Assembly: GCA_937941555.1 (NCBI GenBank)
Contig: CALDHJ010000044.1
Span: 1 to 13,556 of the forward strand
Reading direction: 5' to 3'
DNA: 13,556 nucleotides
DNA from: an uncultured Granulosicoccaceae bacterium
Lineage (GTDB): Bacteria; Pseudomonadota; Gammaproteobacteria; CALCKW01
Under the pieces are notes generated by a model, which worked only from the letters and a program-made list of their open reading frames with translations, searched no databases and had not been told where the DNA came from. A program made the position numbers and the translations under genes. Below, in pieces: positions 6,824-13,556 of the stretch (the stretch's first letter is position 1; each line of letters starts with the position of its first letter).

Positions 6824-7426
6824 ATGATGGAATTGCCCCTGCCGGCAGCCGCGGCCCTCAATGCGGCGCTGTCGCGGTTGTTTTTGTCCAATGATGAAGC
6901 CCGTGCGGCGCTCGCCCGCCACGCGGGCGGTGTGGTCGCGGTCGAACTCTCGTCACCCACCTTGTGCGTGCACGCGCTGGTGTTGGAGCACACACTCGAG
7001 GTGTTGTCGGTGTGTGAAGACACACCGGATGCGACAGTTCAGACCGATTGGGCGGGCCTCCTGGCGCTGTCACGCGGCAGTGACGCGTTGCTCTCGGGCA
7101 AAGCGCGTATCCGCGGTGATTTGCGCTTGGTCGAGGGCGTGCACCGGGCGCTGTCTCTTCTGGCTGTTGACTGGGAAGATCAACTTGCGCCATTCGTGGG
7201 TGACACGCTGGCTCACAAAGTGTCGGCCTTTGTAGACCGTCTGCGCGCCGATGGAGCACGCAATCGCGATCGCAACCTTGACGATGCCGCCGCCTACCTG
7301 AAAAACGAAACCGGGCTCGTGGTATCGCGGGCTGAATGGCGTGTGCTCATGGACACCTCGGACAGTCTGCGTCAGGACGTGGATCGACTCGGCGCGCGAC
7401 TCGCGCAATTGGAAGGCGACACGTGA
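6824..7426 (+). CDS. ubiJ: Ubiquinone biosynthesis accessory factor UbiJ (SCP2 domain)
   Basis: UbiJ is a lipid-binding accessory protein. In E. coli it works with UbiK and helps the Ubi enzyme complex handle hydrophobic intermediates in aerobic ubiquinone synthesis. The 200-residue length matches the family (201 in E. coli). The N-terminal two-thirds (about 10-115) fits an SCP2-type sterol-carrier fold, including a GKARIRGDLRLVEGV-like stretch near 92-106. The C-terminus (about 170-197, SLRQDVDRLGARLAQLEGD) looks like the family's coiled coil. Sequence similarity in this family is low, so position between ubiE and ubiB is a main support. ATG 6824 is followed immediately by a second ATG at 6827. 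The stop overlaps the ubiB GTG start. Confidence 0.9.
   Translation: MMELPLPAAAALNAALSRLFLSNDEARAALARHAGGVVAVELSSPTLCVHALVLEHTLEVLSVCEDTPDATVQTDWAGLLALSRGSDALLSGKARIRGDLRLVEGVHRALSLLAVDWEDQLAPFVGDTLAHKVSAFVDRLRADGARNRDRNLDDAAAYLKNETGLVVSRAEWRVLMDTSDSLRQDVDRLGARLAQLEGDT
7411..7416 (+). promoter_or_regulatory. Ribosome binding site that supports the ubiB GTG start
   Basis: GGAAGG lies inside the end of ubiJ, six bases before the GTG at 7423. It is 15 bases from the next in-frame ATG at 7432, too far to serve that start well. Confidence 0.5.
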
Positions 7427-9084
7427 AGACCATGGCGTTCAGCGAACTGCGCAGACTCTGGACCATCCAGCGGGTGATGGTGCGTTACGGTCTGGACGAA
7501 TTTCTCTTTGCACACCCACTCGCCCGGCCGCTTCGGTGGCTGACTCGTTTGTCGCCGGATCGGTGGTTCAGTCGGCAGACGCGCGCGTTGCCACGCGCGG
7601 ACCGGATCCACCATGCACTGGAGGACCTCGGGCCGATTTTCGTGAAATTCGGCCAGACGCTTTCGACCCGGCGCGACCTGTTGCCCGATGACATCGCCGA
7701 CGCCTTGTCAAAGCTTCAAGACCAAGTGCTTCCCTTTGATTCAGCCGTAGCGCGGGAACAGATCGAAGCGGGTGTGGGCGTGCCGATTCCAGAAGTTTTT
7801 GCGACTTTCGAAGACACACCGCTTGCGTCTGCGTCCATAGCGCAAGTCCATGCCGCGACGCTGCACGACGGATCTTCCGTAGTGGTGAAAGTGCTGCGCC
7901 CGAACATGCGGGAGGTGATCAAACGCGATCTTGGGCTGATGTACCGCATTGCGAGGCTCGCCGAGCGCTATTGGTCGGAGGGTCCCCGTCTGCGTCCGGT
8001 CGAGGTGGTCGCCGAATACGAGAAAACCACACTCGATGAACTCGATCTGGTGCGGGAGGCCGCCAACGGCGCGCAATTGCGACGCAATTTTCTCGAGTCT
8101 GATCAACTCTACGTGCCGGAGATGTATTTCGACTACTGCCGTGAGAATGTGCTGGTCATCGAGCGCATCGAAGGGGTTCAGATATCTAACATCGCGGAAC
8201 TCGAACGCCGTGGTGTCAATTTCGAGGCGTTGGCCAAACACGGTGTCGATGTCTTTTTCAGGCAGGTGTTTCGGGACAACTTCTTTCACGCAGACATGCA
8301 CCCGGGCAACGTGTTTGTGGACACCACCGTACCGTCCGAGCCTCGCTACATCGCTGTGGATTTCGGCATCGTGGGGTCGTTGACACTCGAAGATCGACGC
8401 TACCTCGCCGAGAATCTCGTGGCGTTCTTTCACCGCGACTACGACCGCGTCGCCGAGCTTCATGTGCAATCGGGCTGGGTGCCGGAACACACCCGTATCG
8501 AGGATTTTGCATCGGCGATTCGCACTGTGTGCGAGCCGATATTTGAAAAGCCACTCGCCGAAATTTCATTCGGCCTGGTGTTGTTGCGATTGTTTCAAAC
8601 CGCACGACGTTTCGAGATGCAGGTGCAGCCGCAGTTGATCCTGTTGCAGAAAACGCTGCTGCACATCGAAGGCCTGGGACGCCAACTCTATCCCGAGCTC
8701 GACCTGTGGAAGACGGCCAAGCCCTACCTCGAGCGCTGGTTGAGCGAGCAGGTTGGCCCGCGAGCGATTGCGAAGAAATTACGTGCCGAGCTGCCGCGTT
8801 ACGGGGAGATCCTGCCGGAATTGCCCGGTTTGATGCACAGTGTGCTCAAGGACACGCAAGCCGATCGACGGCGCTCGGCCGAGCAGGCGCTGGCGATGCA
8901 GCAACTGCAACACACCGTCCGAACAGGCCAGCGCGCCCAACTGATCGCGCTGATCGGGATCGGTGCGGTGGTGTCGAGTATCGTGATGGCCGGACTCGAC
9001 GTGGGCAGCTCGGTGCCGTGGAGCGCCTGGCTGCTGGGTGGTTTTGGTGCGTGTTGTGTGGCTATCGCGCTGATTCGGCGATAG
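7423..9084 (+). CDS. ubiB: Ubiquinone biosynthesis regulatory protein kinase-like UbiB
   Basis: UbiB is a membrane-bound atypical kinase/ATPase of the UbiB/COQ8/ADCK family needed for ubiquinone synthesis, probably through ATP-driven handling of lipid intermediates. The 553-residue product (546 in E. coli) shows the KFGQ motif (75-78) within FVKFGQTLSTRRDLLPDD, the family's alanine-rich loop ASASIAQVHAA (135-145), the nucleotide-site lysine in VVKVLRP (K156), ERIEGV (about 247-252), the catalytic loop HADMHPGN (289-296) and the metal-binding DFG (313-315). Two hydrophobic segments at about 506-525 and 534-551 form the expected C-terminal membrane anchor. GTG 7423 overlaps the ubiJ stop and has a ribosome site. 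ATG 7432 (MAFSELRRLW) is a close alternative that aligns well with other UbiB N-termini. Confidence 0.97.
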   Translation: MKTMAFSELRRLWTIQRVMVRYGLDEFLFAHPLARPLRWLTRLSPDRWFSRQTRALPRADRIHHALEDLGPIFVKFGQTLSTRRDLLPDDIADALSKLQDQVLPFDSAVAREQIEAGVGVPIPEVFATFEDTPLASASIAQVHAATLHDGSSVVVKVLRPNMREVIKRDLGLMYRIARLAERYWSEGPRLRPVEVVAEYEKTTLDELDLVREAANGAQLRRNFLESDQLYVPEMYFDYCRENVLVIERIEGVQISNIAELERRGVNFEALAKHGVDVFFRQVFRDNFFHADMHPGNVFVDTTVPSEPRYIAVDFGIVGSLTLEDRRYLAENLVAFFHRDYDRVAELHVQSGWVPEHTRIEDFASAIRTVCEPIFEKPLAEISFGLVLLRLFQTARRFEMQVQPQLILLQKTLLHIEGLGRQLYPELDLWKTAKPYLERWLSEQVGPRAIAKKLRAELPRYGEILPELPGLMHSVLKDTQADRRRSAEQALAMQQLQHTVRTGQRAQLIALIGIGAVVSSIVMAGLDVGSSVPWSAWLLGGFGACCVAIALIRR

Positions 9085-9096
9085 CTCGGGTCACGC

Positions 9097-10317
9097 TCAG
9101 GCGGCCTCTTCGGCCTCGTGGTCGTCCGGCCCTCTGCGCGCGCCGGACCGACACCACCTGGCCATTCTGACTGCTGTAGACAACAACGCGCTGCGGTAGG
9201 CTTCTACCGACACGGTGTGGCGCCACTGTTTCGCGTAGGTCGCTTTGTATTCGTAGTCGCCTTTCAAGGTGTCGAGCCGAGTGGCACCGCCTTCGATGCC
9301 AAGCTCGATCATGTGCATCATCATCAGATGGCCGGGGCTCAAATCCTGGGTATCGGGATCGAATCCGGTCTGGAACAGGGCGATCACGCCCTTGATCAGA
9401 AAGGCGTACTCGATGCCGATTGTCTCGCCATCGAGCTTCAACTCGACCAGACGCAATTCCCCCCGTTCGAGCGCACGGCGCATCAGGTCGAGGTGGAATC
9501 CGTTGTAGGCATCGGAGGAGAAACTGCCTGATTCCCCTTTGCTTGCCTGGCGCTTGTGGTGCAGCGCAGCCAGTTTGGAAAAGGCCGCTTCCACACACGC
9601 CGGGGTGCTGCAGGTGAGAAATTCCGCTTGACCGGCGCGTTGCAGTTTCTGCATCCGGCGCTTGCGTTGTTTGCGTGCGTTCTTGCTCAGACTGGCCACG
9701 TAGTCGTCGAGAGTCGGTGGCAACTCGTCTACACGGCGCTTGTCATGCAGTAGGGTCGGCAGCGCCCAGTTGTGGTCGATGAGCCGCGTCATGAGCGCGC
9801 AGTACAGTGGCGAATTGGCCGGCATGTCACACAGGGACAGGCGCTCGACGGCGTGGGCCTGGAGTATGTGGCGCGCGATCGCGTCGGCCACGACGATGTC
9901 GTGCTCGGGCGCACACAGAACACCGAGATCGTCTGGTGAGGTGTCACCGCCGCTGCCGATGAAGCGGAGTGTCTGGACACGCTTGAATTTCAAGGCTTGC
10001 GTGGTGGTGACATAGAACGGGGCGATGCCGACCAGCTTGCCATCGACGTGGGCACTCAGAATGAGTAGCGCGTGCGCGTCTCCGTAGTGTTCCCACCAGA
10101 GTCTGTTCCAATCCCAGCTGTTGAAAATGCCGGCATTGGATGTCTCCTCGAACAAGGCCCGCCACGGCATTTCCAGCGCGTCGAAATCGTGCGCGCTTGT
10201 CACTTGTCTTATATGCACAGTCGAGTGCGTGTCAGATGCGGTTTCGGGTGTGCTCAACGCATCCGTGAGCCCCTTTTCTGTCGCATTCATGTGCGTGGTC
10301 ATGGAGATAGCACTCAT
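9097..10317 (-). CDS. GNAT-superfamily acyltransferase, BioF2-like/FemAB type
   Basis: The 406-residue protein resembles the BioF2-like acetyltransferase family (Acetyltransf_6, earlier called CelD/BcsL-like), related to FemAB aminoacyltransferases. Visible features are an N-terminal FNSWDWNRLWWEHYG (65-79), a basic helix SKNARKQRKRRMQKLQ (211-226), FSSDAYNGFHLDLMRRALE (266-284), GEL-RLVELKLDGETIGIEY (286-304) and a C-terminal core ALFQTGFDPDTQDLSPGHL (313-331) ending in RLDTLKGDYEYKATYAKQWR. Related proteins are often found with polysaccharide or lipid modification genes, but the substrate here is unknown. The first 30 residues look poorly conserved, so the true start may be later. The ATG at 10317 has a weak G-rich stretch eight bases before it. 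It is convergent with ubiB, 12 bases away, and lies 216 bases downstream of the JmjC-like gene on the same strand. Confidence 0.85.
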   Translation of the reverse strand: MSAISMTTHMNATEKGLTDALSTPETASDTHSTVHIRQVTSAHDFDALEMPWRALFEETSNAGIFNSWDWNRLWWEHYGDAHALLILSAHVDGKLVGIAPFYVTTTQALKFKRVQTLRFIGSGGDTSPDDLGVLCAPEHDIVVADAIARHILQAHAVERLSLCDMPANSPLYCALMTRLIDHNWALPTLLHDKRRVDELPPTLDDYVASLSKNARKQRKRRMQKLQRAGQAEFLTCSTPACVEAAFSKLAALHHKRQASKGESGSFSSDAYNGFHLDLMRRALERGELRLVELKLDGETIGIEYAFLIKGVIALFQTGFDPDTQDLSPGHLMMMHMIELGIEGGATRLDTLKGDYEYKATYAKQWRHTVSVEAYRSALLSTAVRMARWCRSGARRGPDDHEAEEAA

Positions 10318-10497
10318 GCGGCGCGCCCCCCATGAACATCTGAGTCCGCGACGTGCGGGACCAATGCGGCGAACGGGTATCGACCAACGGTCGCAGGTTG
10401 GGCACAAGGCGCTACTGTCCGCCCGGCACGCGTTGGCTCGTTGCCACCGAAATCAGCTGGATGGGTCGGGGTTATTCCGTTCATCGAAACGCTGCTC

Positions 10498-10526
10498 AAA
10501 AGCACCCGCACGTGGCGGGAAGTGCT
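10498..10526 (-). terminator. Likely intrinsic terminator after the JmjC-like gene
   Basis: On the minus strand, CCCGC (10509-10505 side, after the loop) and GCGGG form a five-pair stem around a five-base loop. AGCA and TGCT extend it past a three-base bulge, and TTT follows. It begins about eight bases after the JmjC-like stop, in transcription order. The remainder of the 216-base gap (10318-10533) shows no gene. If the hairpin works, the GNAT gene needs its own promoter or read-through. Confidence 0.45.
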
Positions 10527-10533
10527 GGTGTCT

Positions 10534-11523
10534 TTACTCGACCGGTGGCGTGGTCTGAGCGTGTTTTGAGAAAGAGGCGAGACGCGGCTCTGGCAGCCGG
10601 CGAATGCCCAGTGGCGCATCCGCATCGATCTGCATATCCGTCAGGTAGCTCGCCGATCGATCGCGTCGCTTGAAAGGTTTGATCTTGTTCGCCATGCGGT
10701 AGGTCATGCGCTTGACGGCTGGCATGACGCCGTTTTCCGCCATGCTCCGTGACTGCACGCCGAGGTTGCGCAGGACAAACCGGTTGGCAAGCTGCACGTA
10801 TTGGCGTTTGTAGATGGTCGGCGTGTAGTAGCTCGTCGCAAGCGACACGTTCATGTCGATGTTGACGATCCGGTGGGGGCCGTTGTGGGGCCATGACGCC
10901 ACGTCGCCAGGTGACAGCAGGAATTCTTCGGCGTACTGATCAAAGGACAGATCGAATGGCAGGTTTTCGTCGATTTCGCCTGCGTAGATATCTTCCAGCA
11001 GGTTCTGCGGCACGATTCGCGTGTCCATCGCAGGATAGATCCACACGCGTTTCTGTCCGCGCAGGTGCCAGAGCATGTTGGGCTCGGCGTCGACGTGGTA
11101 GTAGACCTGAGCGCCGGGCGAACTGATCAACAGCGTGCTGTAGTGCGGCTGCGGGTTTTGCAAGTGCGGGCACTTTTCGCCCAGGTGTTCGTACATGTTC
11201 CGGACAAGATCGGCATAGTCTTGTGAGAACTCTTCGACATGGGTGATGTTGAGCCAGAGTCGACCGGACTCGACTGCGCGCAGCAGCGTGGCGCCATCGG
11301 ATTCGGGTGCGATGTCGACGCAACCCCAGTCACCGGCGTTGCAGGGGTCATCGCCCATGGTGAACGCCTGCAACCACTTTCTCGGGTAGGCATCCAGTAG
11401 CGAGGTCAACTGGGGCCGATCGAACAAGTCACTCTCGTGGTAGCCGTGCCGGTTGACCATGGGCACGTTGCCGAATTTCGCGTATTCCGAGTCGGACCAA
11501 TCAATCGGTGCAGGAGTGCTCAT
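10534..11523 (-). CDS. JmjC/cupin-8-like putative Fe(II)/2-oxoglutarate-dependent oxygenase
   Basis: The 329-residue protein looks like a bacterial JmjC/cupin_8-type protein. A double-stranded beta-helix core runs from about 125 to 235. The likely iron ligands are H143 and D145 in YYHVDAEPN and H217 in WPHNGPHRI (H213 is nearby). K158, 15 residues after the first histidine, has the spacing of the 2-oxoglutarate-binding lysine in FIH-type hydroxylases. LRGQKRVWIYP (154-164) and LLSPGDVASWPH (202-213) are also typical of the fold. The N-terminal region (MVNRHGYHESDLFDRPQL) resembles a substrate-positioning segment, and the C-terminal 90 residues are basic. It may hydroxylate a protein or small molecule, but the target is unknown. 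A pterin dehydratase gene lies upstream and a GNAT acyltransferase downstream. ATG 11523 has only a weak ribosome site. Confidence 0.85.
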   Translation of the reverse strand: MSTPAPIDWSDSEYAKFGNVPMVNRHGYHESDLFDRPQLTSLLDAYPRKWLQAFTMGDDPCNAGDWGCVDIAPESDGATLLRAVESGRLWLNITHVEEFSQDYADLVRNMYEHLGEKCPHLQNPQPHYSTLLISSPGAQVYYHVDAEPNMLWHLRGQKRVWIYPAMDTRIVPQNLLEDIYAGEIDENLPFDLSFDQYAEEFLLSPGDVASWPHNGPHRIVNIDMNVSLATSYYTPTIYKRQYVQLANRFVLRNLGVQSRSMAENGVMPAVKRMTYRMANKIKPFKRRDRSASYLTDMQIDADAPLGIRRLPEPRLASFSKHAQTTPPVE

Positions 11524-11606
11524 GAGCTCTGGAAACCTTGTCGTGATAAGGGCTGTCTCCCCTATGAATCGACCAAGGGTCTTGAGTCTGAAGTGGCTGA
11601 TCAGGC

Positions 11607-11624
11607 TTGGTTTTGTTGTACCAA
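11607..11624. repeat. Short inverted repeat upstream of the JmjC-like gene
   Basis: TTGGT (11607-11611) and ACCAA (11620-11624) flank an eight-base, T- and G-rich spacer. The site is about 85 bases upstream of the JmjC-like start, in the 150-base gap after the pterin dehydratase gene. It could be a regulator binding site, or chance, as the arms are short. Confidence 0.3.
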
Positions 11625-11626
11625 AT

Positions 11627-11655
11627 CTGGCCGGATGGGCGGGCCGGGGAGCCAG
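11627..11655 (-). terminator. Possible terminator after the pterin dehydratase gene
   Basis: CTGGC (11627-11631) pairs with GCCAG (11651-11655), and CGG (11632-11634) with CCG (11644-11646). On the minus strand the hairpin begins 18 bases after the dehydratase stop and is followed by ATTTGGT, a weak T-run. It suggests that the dehydratase and JmjC-like genes are partly or wholly separate transcripts. Confidence 0.33.
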
Positions 11656-11673
11656 CCGGTCAAGCGACGGTGA

Positions 11674-12015
11674 TTAGCTGGCGTTTGCCGCGGCATGCCG
11701 TTGTGCAATCGCGTCCACGGCGCGGGCGAATCGCAGGTCACGGTCGGTCAATCTGCCGACGTCGTGGCTCGTGATCGAGAGCGTGACGCGGTTGTAACGG
11801 TTGGACCAGTCCGGGTGGTGGTCCTGGCGCTCGGCCACCAGGGCCACCTCGGCCATGAAGGCAAACGCAGCGCGAAAATGGGCAAAGCGCAGTTCCCGCG
11901 TCAGCGTGCCGCCGTCGAGCCCGTCACCACTGCGCTGCCAGTCGTTCAGGCGATCGAAATCCTGCAAGGTCGGTTGGTCTGACACGGTATGGCTCGCGTT
12001 GGGGCAGGCCGCCAT
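11674..12015 (-). CDS. 4a-hydroxytetrahydrobiopterin dehydratase (pterin-4a-carbinolamine dehydratase)
   Basis: This enzyme regenerates the pterin cofactor after phenylalanine hydroxylase by dehydrating 4a-hydroxytetrahydrobiopterin. The 113-residue protein carries the family signature DHHPDWSNRYNRVTLSITSH (65-84), followed by DVGRLTDRDLRFA. The active-site histidines would be H66, H67 and H84. The usual T-T-H is T-S-H here, a mild change. The N-terminal WQRSGDGLDGGTLTRELRF matches the family's start of the fold. No phenylalanine hydroxylase gene (phhA) is in the window, so the partner is elsewhere or the enzyme serves another pterin pathway. ATG 12015 is chosen. A TTG at 12042 would add nine residues, and neither has a clear ribosome site. 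It is divergent from uvrD, 67 bases away. Confidence 0.93.
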   Translation of the reverse strand: MAACPNASHTVSDQPTLQDFDRLNDWQRSGDGLDGGTLTRELRFAHFRAAFAFMAEVALVAERQDHHPDWSNRYNRVTLSITSHDVGRLTDRDLRFARAVDAIAQRHAAANAS

Positions 12016-12070
12016 TGTTGATTGATACGCCGTCGCTGCCAAGGCCGGAAGTCGACGTCAGACCCTCTGG

Positions 12071-12076
12071 TAAACT
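12071..12076 (+). promoter_or_regulatory. Possible extended -10 element of the uvrD promoter
   Basis: TGGTAAACT includes TAAACT (12071-12076) with an upstream TG, like an extended -10 box. Transcription would start at about 12083, exactly at the uvrD ATG, implying a leaderless or near-leaderless message. No good -35 element is visible at normal spacing, and no LexA box was seen. Confidence 0.25.
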
Positions 12077-12082
12077 CCGGCG

Positions 12083-13556
12083 ATGGACGTGACTTACTTG
12101 TTGGATGACCTGAATTCGGCGCAGCGTGAAGCCGTGTCTGCCGCACCGGGCAACCTGCTGATCCTCGCCGGCGCCGGCAGTGGCAAGACGCGGGTGCTCA
12201 CTCACCGTGTTGCGTGGTTGAACGCTGTGGAGAACGTGTCGCCATTTGGTGTGCTGGCCGTGACATTCACCAACAAGGCGGCAAGCGAGATGCGGGGCCG
12301 CCTGGAGACTATGCTCGATCGCCCGCTCGGGCCCATGTGGGTCGGTACCTTCCACGGTCTGTCCCACCGCATGCTGCGCCAGCATTGGCAGGAAGCCAAA
12401 CTGCCGCAAGCGTTTCAGATTCTCGATGCCGACGATCAGTTGCGCATGGTGAAGCGACTGATCCGCGGCCTCAATCTCGATGAGTCGATCTACCCCCCAA
12501 GGCAAGCCGTTTGGTTCATCAACGCCCGCAAGGACGAAGGCCTGCGTGCGGCCCATCTCGACACGCCCAGAGACGATGTGCAGGTGCAGTTTCAACGCAT
12601 CTACACCGCTTACGAATCTGCTTGCGAGCGGGCCGGTGTGGTTGATTTTGCCGAGCTGCTACTGCGCTCGCTCGAGCTGCTGCGCGACAACGCGCCGGTG
12701 CGGGACCACTACCAGCGGCGGTTCAGCCACCTGCTTGTCGATGAGTTCCAGGACACGAATGAAATTCAGTATGCCTGGTTGAGAACCCTGGCCGGACCGA
12801 CCTGCAGCGTGTTTGCCGTCGGCGACGACGACCAGTCGATCTACGGCTGGCGCGGCGCTCGGGTCGAGAACATGCACACCTTTCGAGAAGATTTCGCCAA
12901 CGTCGAGGTGGTACGCCTAGAGCAGAACTACCGCTCCACCGGGACGATTCTGCAAGCGGCCAACGCACTCATCGACAACAACAGCGGGCGCCTTGGCAAG
13001 AATCTCTGGACCGACGCCGGCAACGGTGAACCGATCAGCTTTTATACCGCGTTCGACGAGCGCGACGAAGCCCGGTTTGTCGTCGAAAGGGTGCAGAACT
13101 GGGTCGAGCAGGGTGGGCGGCGCGACGAGTGCGCAGTGCTCTACCGCTCGAATGCGCAGTCCCGAGTGCTGGAGGCGGCGATGATCGATGCCGGCCTGCC
13201 CTACCGGGTGTACGGCGGCATGCGCTTTTTTGAACGGGCAGAAATCAAGGATGCTTTGGCCTACCTGCGGTTGGTGTGCAACCGGGACGACGACGTCTCG
13301 TTCGAGCGTGTCGTGAACCAGCCGACGCGCGGTATCGGTGAGCGCAGTGTGGCGCAGCTACGTGAGATCGCGCGGGATCGGGGCATCAGTCTGTGGCGTG
13401 CAGCGGCGCTGGTCACCGGCCGCCCGGCCGCGGCCTTGCAGAAATTCACCGCCCTGATCGAATCATTGGCGGAGAAAAGCGGCGATCAACCGCTGTCTGA
13501 CCAGATCGAATGCGTGGTCGATGCCTCCGGTCTGCTCGCGCACTACCAGAAAGACC
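12083..13556 (+). CDS. uvrD: DNA helicase II, UvrD (3' end cut by the window edge)
   Basis: UvrD is a superfamily 1A 3'-5' helicase that displaces the incised strand in nucleotide excision repair and unwinds DNA in mismatch repair. The visible 491 codons are open to the window end, about two thirds of the usual 720 or so residues. The start MDVTYLLDDLNSAQREAV parallels the E. coli N-terminus and fixes the ATG. Motifs in order are the Q motif (LNSAQREAV), motif I AGAGSGKT (29-36), Ia TFTNKAASEM (61-70), Ic VGTFHGLSHRML (87-98), II LLVDEFQDTN (217-226), III AVGDDDQSIYGWRGA (245-259) and IV LEQNYRST (279-286). YGGMRFFER and PTRGIGERS lie further on. No ribosome site is evident. The neighbouring dehydratase gene is divergent. 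Confidence 0.98.
   Translation, partial: MDVTYLLDDLNSAQREAVSAAPGNLLILAGAGSGKTRVLTHRVAWLNAVENVSPFGVLAVTFTNKAASEMRGRLETMLDRPLGPMWVGTFHGLSHRMLRQHWQEAKLPQAFQILDADDQLRMVKRLIRGLNLDESIYPPRQAVWFINARKDEGLRAAHLDTPRDDVQVQFQRIYTAYESACERAGVVDFAELLLRSLELLRDNAPVRDHYQRRFSHLLVDEFQDTNEIQYAWLRTLAGPTCSVFAVGDDDQSIYGWRGARVENMHTFREDFANVEVVRLEQNYRSTGTILQAANALIDNNSGRLGKNLWTDAGNGEPISFYTAFDERDEARFVVERVQNWVEQGGRRDECAVLYRSNAQSRVLEAAMIDAGLPYRVYGGMRFFERAEIKDALAYLRLVCNRDDDVSFERVVNQPTRGIGERSVAQLREIARDRGISLWRAAALVTGRPAAALQKFTALIESLAEKSGDQPLSDQIECVVDASGLLAHYQKD

Noticed and set aside
9097..9125. Repeated GGCCTC units near the end of the GNAT gene as a terminator for ubiB
   Set aside because: They encode the alternating Glu/Ala tail of the GNAT protein and form a direct repeat more than a stable hairpin, with no T-run.
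11129..11644. Long open frames opposite or inside hslU, the LysR genes, UbiB and others
   Set aside because: High GC content gives long antisense frames. None showed a ribosome site, a recognisable domain or plausible composition, and all lie over genes with clear family matches.
1..13556. CRISPR array, toxin-antitoxin pair, phage or transposon remnants, tRNA genes
   Set aside because: No regular spaced repeats, transposase or integrase motifs, terminal inverted repeats or tRNA-like clover-leaf sequences were noticed on either strand.

Overview
The window looks like chromosomal DNA from a GC-rich gammaproteobacterium. The evidence is the set and order of housekeeping genes (hslV-hslU, then DUF971-ubiE-ubiJ-ubiB) and a UvrD start that closely resembles the enterobacterial protein. 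No rRNA, tRNA, CRISPR array, insertion sequence or phage gene was seen. The genus cannot be named from sequence alone.

Layout, left to right. (1) 128-2007, + strand: hslV and hslU overlap by four bases and encode the two parts of the HslUV (ClpYQ) protease. (2) 2046-5583: a five-gene accessory block with a LysR regulator (-), a TauE/SafE-type membrane transporter (+), a second LysR regulator (-), a small DUF1127 protein (+) and a DUF925-type nucleotidyltransferase-like protein (+). Each LysR gene is divergent from a + strand gene, and each intergenic region carries an imperfect inverted repeat of the kind LysR proteins bind. The DUF925 gene ends at an in-frame TAA, but its family-like C-terminal sequence continues in the same frame beyond it, so a recent nonsense mutation is likely. 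(3) 5717-9084, + strand: DUF971, ubiE, ubiJ and ubiB form a tight operon with overlapping or nearly touching ends. UbiE is the C-methyltransferase of ubiquinone and menaquinone synthesis, while UbiJ and UbiB are accessory factors of ubiquinone synthesis. (4) 9097-12015, - strand: in transcription order, a pterin-4a-carbinolamine dehydratase, a JmjC/cupin-8-like putative Fe(II)/2-oxoglutarate oxygenase, and a GNAT/BioF2-like (FemAB-type) acyltransferase. Hairpins lie between them, so they may not form one operon. (5) 12083 to the window end, + strand: the first 491 codons of uvrD (DNA helicase II), cut off by the window edge.

Most genes are well-known housekeeping functions. The least characterised parts are the JmjC-like oxygenase with its neighbouring acyltransferase, the two LysR-controlled units inserted between hslVU and the DUF971-ubi operon, and the truncated DUF925 gene. 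I did not find convincing evidence for a wholly new system. All family assignments were made by eye, without database searches.
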